This document shows positions 58,890 through 64,000 of a DNA stretch of 64,000 nucleotides, piece by piece. The translations under genes were made by a program, and so were the position numbers. The DNA comes from Sphagnum compactum. Its lineage: Eukaryota > Bryophyta > Sphagnopsida > Sphagnales. Location of the stretch: contig OZ234496.1 of the NCBI GenBank assembly GCA_965153455.1, forward strand, positions 14,810,304 to 14,874,303, written 5' to 3'. Positions within the stretch are counted from its first letter, which is position 1; each line of letters opens with the position of its first letter. The notes below the pieces were generated by a model, which saw nothing but the letters and a program-made list of their open reading frames with translations, was not told where the DNA came from and ran no database searches.

Positions 58890-59837
58890 TCTATTCTATA
58901 TAGTAAAGGATGTCGTGGTCGTGAAGCTTCGGGATGAAAAGAAGCTTTCCATCCATCCGTCTGTCATCCATCTCGTCATCCATCCAAACAGAACAAATAT
59001 ATACTTTAAAAAGGGAAAAAACTAGAAAAAAAATAAAAAGAGAAAAACACTTTAACAATTAGAAACTTTTTGTAAACACTTAAACATGAAACAAAAAAGA
59101 GAAATACAGTAAAATAATCTTAAAAGAAAATTTAAAAATAGATGACAAAAAATAAGAAACAAAACAGAGAGCAAAAGAAAGAGAAAAAAAACCATACTTG
59201 AAAAAAAAATGAGGTTTGTCTTCTTTATCCAAACTTCAAACCTGCATCTAATCAAACAAAAATAAAAAAGTTTTTTTTAATTATTTGTATTATAAAACAT
59301 ATTAGAAAAACTAATTTTTTTTGGAAAAGAAAATAGAAATTAAATAAATAAATAAACGCATAAAATAGAAAAAAAATGAAGATAGACAAAATAAGAATAG
59401 AAAAAATTAAAACATGAAACAAACATAAACAAAAAAGTAAAACACAAAAACTATAAAAAAAAGAATGGAAACAAATGAAACAAGGAAAGGGAAATACAGT
59501 AAAATCATTTTAAAAGAAAAAAAATTACAAAAAAGAAGAAACCAAATAAAGAGTAGAAAATAAGAAAAAATAAAACTTATAATAATGAAGAAAAACCCTA
59601 CTTGAAAAATAATGAGGTGTGTCTTCTTTCTCCAAACTTCAAACTTGCATCTAAATAAACAAAAATACAAAAGTGAAAAAGAAACACTTTATTTTTATTA
59701 TACAAAATAATAATAAAAATAAAAAACACATAAAAATAAAAAAATAAAAAAGATAAAAGTTTTTTTTAAAAACTAAAACATGAACCAAACATTGTTGAAG
59801 TAACACACCTGTGCATTAGGCACAGGGTTCAAACTAG
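58890..59837 (+). mobile_element. Probable non-autonomous Helitron, ~950 bp
   Basis: The 3' end has a perfect hairpin CCTGTGC-ATTAG-GCACAGG at 59808-59826, seven bases, then CTAG before a T. The 5' end TCTATTCTATATAGTAAAG resembles the start of the Helitron at 12692, and both are followed by CCGTC/CATCC-rich sequence; the exact first base (58890 or 58895) is uncertain. The interior is A-rich on the plus strand and holds a diverged direct duplication about 405 bp apart (near 59,080-59,270 and 59,485-59,675, both with ATGAGGTKTGTCTTCTTT). No Rep/helicase coding. Confidence 0.65.
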
Positions 59838-62800
59838 TTTTTTTCAAAAGTAGAATCCTCTTTCCATGGTACTCATACTACTACACACATGGCAAGTTCC
59901 AAGCACACTTTTTCATTGACAAATGAGAATTTTATTTTATTTTTTAAATAAAAATCTAACATCAATGCAAGCATGTTATGTGTCTTCACATGAATAAAAT
60001 GTATGCAAAAAAAATCTAATAAAAAGAAATAAAAAAATTTATATTTCTTCATGCATGTTTGAAAAAAAATTGTTTGATCAAAATGTTTAAATTAGCTTGT
60101 TGATTCACTTTACTCACTTTCATTTCAAAGGGCTACTCTCTCCGTATTGATCTTCACACACACTTGAATGATAACAACATGTTGATCTTCACACACATTT
60201 GAATCATACATAACAACATGAGCATCTAACAATATTCAATATCTTCATCTTTGGTTCACTACTACTACGCTAAAAGCATGGATCTATGACTATGTTTTGG
60301 CATAGTCATCTACGACACACATACATGATTACAAGGCTCCAAATTGAATTAGATTCATGGCTTTTGCCCATGGCATATATTGTTATGTCGATGTGGTAAG
60401 ATTATAGTTGTATATGCTATAAAAAAATAAAATTGTAAAGCATATAGGCCATGGTCAAAATGACAATTCGACTATAGTCATGTAAGGCACAAATGTCCAT
60501 TTCAACTATAGTCGTGTAAGGCACAAATGTCCATTTCCAATATTTAATCATGTAAGTCAATGTCATTAGAGGGAATTGAATGCCCCCACCACTTGGGCCA
60601 CCAATTGTTTGACCATCCATATATTCATCATTTTAACTCATGACAAATAATGACAATGTATAAACATATATATAATTCAAACATTGTGTAATATTACATT
60701 ATTTTATAATTACATAAAGAAATAAATTTTATATGTTTAATCGCATAACTTAATAATTAATTAATGTAGTCACACATCTTTTTTCTTCCATAATTTTATT
60801 TAAATTTCTTTATAAATTCAAATGAAATTATCTAAGTTATGAATTCAAATAATTTTCTTTAACCAAATCTAAATATTGTGTTATTTTGTAATGACATTGA
60901 TAACAAAGGTTTGGAATTTTTTAACTAAAAAATAAAATTATCTAAATTTTTTCTTTCCAAAAATTTAACAAATGTTTTGAATTTCAAATGAAATTATGTA
61001 ATTTCATAATGTGATAAACTATGCTTTAATCTGATGTATTATTTAATATTTTATAAATTTGGGTCTCCTTGATGAGATTTTTTTTTTAAAAATGTGTGTG
61101 TGCACTTGATTTTTCCAATCAATTTTTTTTTTAAAAAAAAATCAAACTTCCATATAAGTATGTGGATTAAATGGGTTAAATTTACCATAAACTTTTCTTG
61201 AAATTTTTTTGTCATGTGGTCCCCATGATGATTAAAGGTGATTGACCTTATTTACCCAGTTATTTTCATCATACATTTGTTTTGATTTCCAATAACCAAA
61301 GTCAGATTTAGGTTATTTCAAAACTTAAACATTTCCAAACCACATTGATAGCACACCTAATAAGTGACCAATTGCATAATCAAAAAGCCACATATTTGCT
61401 CATGCATTTAATGAAATAACTTGCAAAAAAATCATTGGCAACAAAATTGGTATTCAAATTGCTAAAGTAGACTTCAAAAACATTATATTACATTCCTTAG
61501 TGTTAAGATAATAAACATATTATGTAGTTTTTAATAACATTCCTTGTTTTAAAAAAGTCATATATTGTAACATGCATACTATTAAAAAAAATTCTAGGGC
61601 AAATTTTCATGTGACTAGATGGATGTCAATTAAGATCTATGATGCAACAAAGATAATATTTTAAAAATTTCATTGAAAATATCTCCAAGTTCCACATATA
61701 TCATATCGTAGATGTTTTTAGTTGAATATAAATTGTATAAACTTAGGATTATTCCTACCATCTAGAAGGTAGCATTTTGACATTAATCAACAAAATGAAT
61801 GTTTCTTTGAACTATTTATTATAGTAATAATGATATGATCATAATTTTGCTAATCTTATTTGTGAATTATTAACAATAGTGGTAAGAGATTAAAGGAACC
61901 AAATATTGACCTTGTTAATGTCAATATTTTCACATTTAAAAAATCAAAGAAGAAAGAAGGGGGAGCCAAATCAAATGCTCAAAGAGCCAAAAGGAAATGA
62001 CCAATGAAGAGAGGCATTATTAGTGGTGGATATGCATCACAAATGCACACATGCCTTGTTGTCAATAATTCTAATAACCAATGACTACAATTTATCAATT
62101 ATTCAACCAAATAATGGAAATAAGGAAAGGTGCAAAAACTTTGAACAAAAATTGGGAATTAATTTCTCAAGGAATTCAAAGTTTAATCTTTGTGAGGAAG
62201 TTTGTGACTTCAACATGTTTTGTGGGCTTTCTTGCAAAAGATCTCGATCCACCTTGTATTTTACTTCATGGGGTTGAGTCCTTGTGTGAGTTTAAGCACA
62301 CTAAAGTGGCATAAAAATAGACAATATACATCATTGATTTTGCATTACATTTCATTTTGAACATTCATTTTTTACATGAAGAAAGGAGAGCTAAACAAGT
62401 TATTTTGACCTTTGTAAATTGTTGGTAAATCTTTTGAATTGTATTGTACAAGTTTTAAATAGTTAAATCAATTTGCAAATATTTTTTTATTTTATTTTTT
62501 TGGGTTAAAAACATTTTGTTTTAGTTTTTCCACTTTTGTTGAATAATAAATACCCCAATTAATTTTCTTTTATGGAGAAATTTATGTTTTTTAGAAAACC
62601 GATTTGGTTATTAAAATGTTATTGAAAACTAAAACTAATGTTTATCACAAAAAATGAGAACCACCCAACAATGGTTGTAACCCTAACTTGTTAACTTCTT
62701 CCCACACCACAATTCATGAGCCCACACAAATTCACAACATGCATTCAACCAACAAACTTCAAAGCTGAAAATTTCACTATTGAACCCATTGATTTTTGTT

Positions 62801-64000
62801 ACGCATTTTGACCATTATGGGATGAAATGGAGTATAATGTAATTTCACCGAGATGAAAACTTAATGAAAAACAAATCAAACCGCTGAAAGTATATAACTA
62901 TAGGGGAGTGGTTAGTTTGATGGGTCTTTTCTTTTGTTGTGTGGATATGAGTGTGTTGGGTTGTCTATTGCAAGTTAATGGTGGTGGAGAAACTAATGGT
63001 GTTGCATTGGTGTAATTTATGTTAAGGTGGTGGAAGGGCTATTGTTTGTTTTGAATGCTTGATGATCTTTGGTGATGGCAGGCTCAGGGGAAATGCTTTG
63101 GTGGCCGATTCTAAGGATGGGGTGTCAATAGAAAACATAAAAAAACAAATTTTGGTTAAGCTAAGTACCTTTTGTTCTTTGGAATTGGTTTGTGGCTAGT
63201 TGTTGAAACTATAGTTATGATGTTTTTCTTTGGGTTTTGTGGTTGTATGGGAGGAATGCTCGTGATCAGATGTTACGTATTATGTATTCTTTGACTCCAA
63301 TCCTCTTTCTATTGCTTACTAGAGTTTTGAGACTAGGTGTGTGTAGACTCAAAAACATGAATAAAAACACGTAGATATGGTGAAAATGAAGAGGATCACT
63401 AAGGGACAATTGGCTAGTCTCAAGAAAACATTAATTTTGGAGTTGTGGGGTGTTGTGAGTGTGAGGTGAAACCTTAGGGAATTGCATTTGGGAATGAGAT
63501 TCAATTTGTTGGGAACTCTAGGAATATGGTGTTTGCACCATTCCAAGGGCTAGGAAAGAGGAGAAATTTGTATGAGGTGCTTATGTTCGATTTATTATTG
63601 TCAAAATGCTTGGGTGTATTTGTGAAATAAGGTTGTGAAAGATCAATATGTTGGACTAATGCTAAGTGAGAGACCATGATAGCCTAAAAAGAGGTGTCTA
63701 GAGAAATCTAATCCACTAGATCTATAATTCTTCTCATGTTTTTGTGATTGGTTTAGATCAATGGATTAGAATCATAAGTTCGTTTGAACTTGATACTACT
63801 GTAAGAGAGTAGGCAATCTTCATTAGGGTTTGTATTATCAAAATTATTGTATGATCATAGAGTGAATTAAGAGGTCCATTGATAGTCGTCACCTATATAT
63901 AACATTATTAAAGGTATATCCAATTTACAATGAATTTTAAAGAGGTTCATGTAGTATACTATACATGTGGATTATATTGATGAGGTGCATATCAAATGTT
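59838..64000. other. AT-rich intergenic DNA, no gene seen
   Basis: Very AT-rich to about 62,700, then somewhat more balanced. Includes a 35-bp direct duplication at about 60468-60540 (unit with CATGTAAGGCACAAATGTCC) and another near 60,150-60,210 (GTTGATCTTCACACACATTT). Open frames at 62023-62314 and 63349-63546 show no recognisable motif. Confidence 0.6.

Overview
The window looks like nuclear DNA of a land plant. Genes are split by short GT-AG introns and encode plant families: a full-size ABCG/PDR transporter, plastid FAX3, an AUX1/LAX carrier, an EF-hand SAMTL-type carrier and TOC34. The space between them is long, AT-rich and full of old transposons. The low gene density, divergent LAX, and pogo-like and Tnp2-like remnants fit a fern or other seed-free plant better than a flowering plant. 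That assignment is inference; no species is claimed.

Layout. 1-5.9 kb: 5' half of an ABCG/PDR transporter (minus strand, 14 exons visible, running off the left edge). 6-15.7 kb: promoter, a pogo-like transposase remnant, then nested mobile DNA: short terminal-inverted-repeat elements and a 5'-truncated LINE with matching target-site duplications that has a small Helitron inside it. 15.7-26 kb: AT-rich DNA with a second Helitron end and several copies of a short dispersed repeat built on the palindrome TAGCCAAATTTGGCTA. 26.2-27.3 kb: FAX3-like gene (minus). 28.7-30.3 kb: two tandem-repeat arrays. 30.6-31.9 kb: a broken TOC34 locus with duplicated 5' end, inverted GTPase segment and a plastid trnF scrap. 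33.6-36.8 kb: AUX1/LAX-like carrier (minus, 8 exons). 38-50 kb: intergenic repeats and a Tnp2 (CACTA) transposase relic. 52.1-56.7 kb: EF-hand mitochondrial-carrier-family gene of the SAMTL type (minus, 8 exons, one GC-AG intron). 57.5-57.9 kb: a GC-rich island. 58.9-59.8 kb: a third Helitron-like element. 60-64 kb: AT-rich, no gene seen.

All four intact-looking genes are on the minus strand, but nothing suggests they work together: they act at the plasma membrane (ABCG, LAX), the plastid envelope (FAX3) and an organelle inner membrane (SAMTL). Exon junctions were placed by eye from splice sites, reading-frame phase and family conservation; every phase closes in the three spliced models. No bacterial-type operon, CRISPR array or defence system is present. 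The most unusual items are the internally inverted TOC34 locus, the Helitron-in-LINE nest and the palindromic dispersed repeat.
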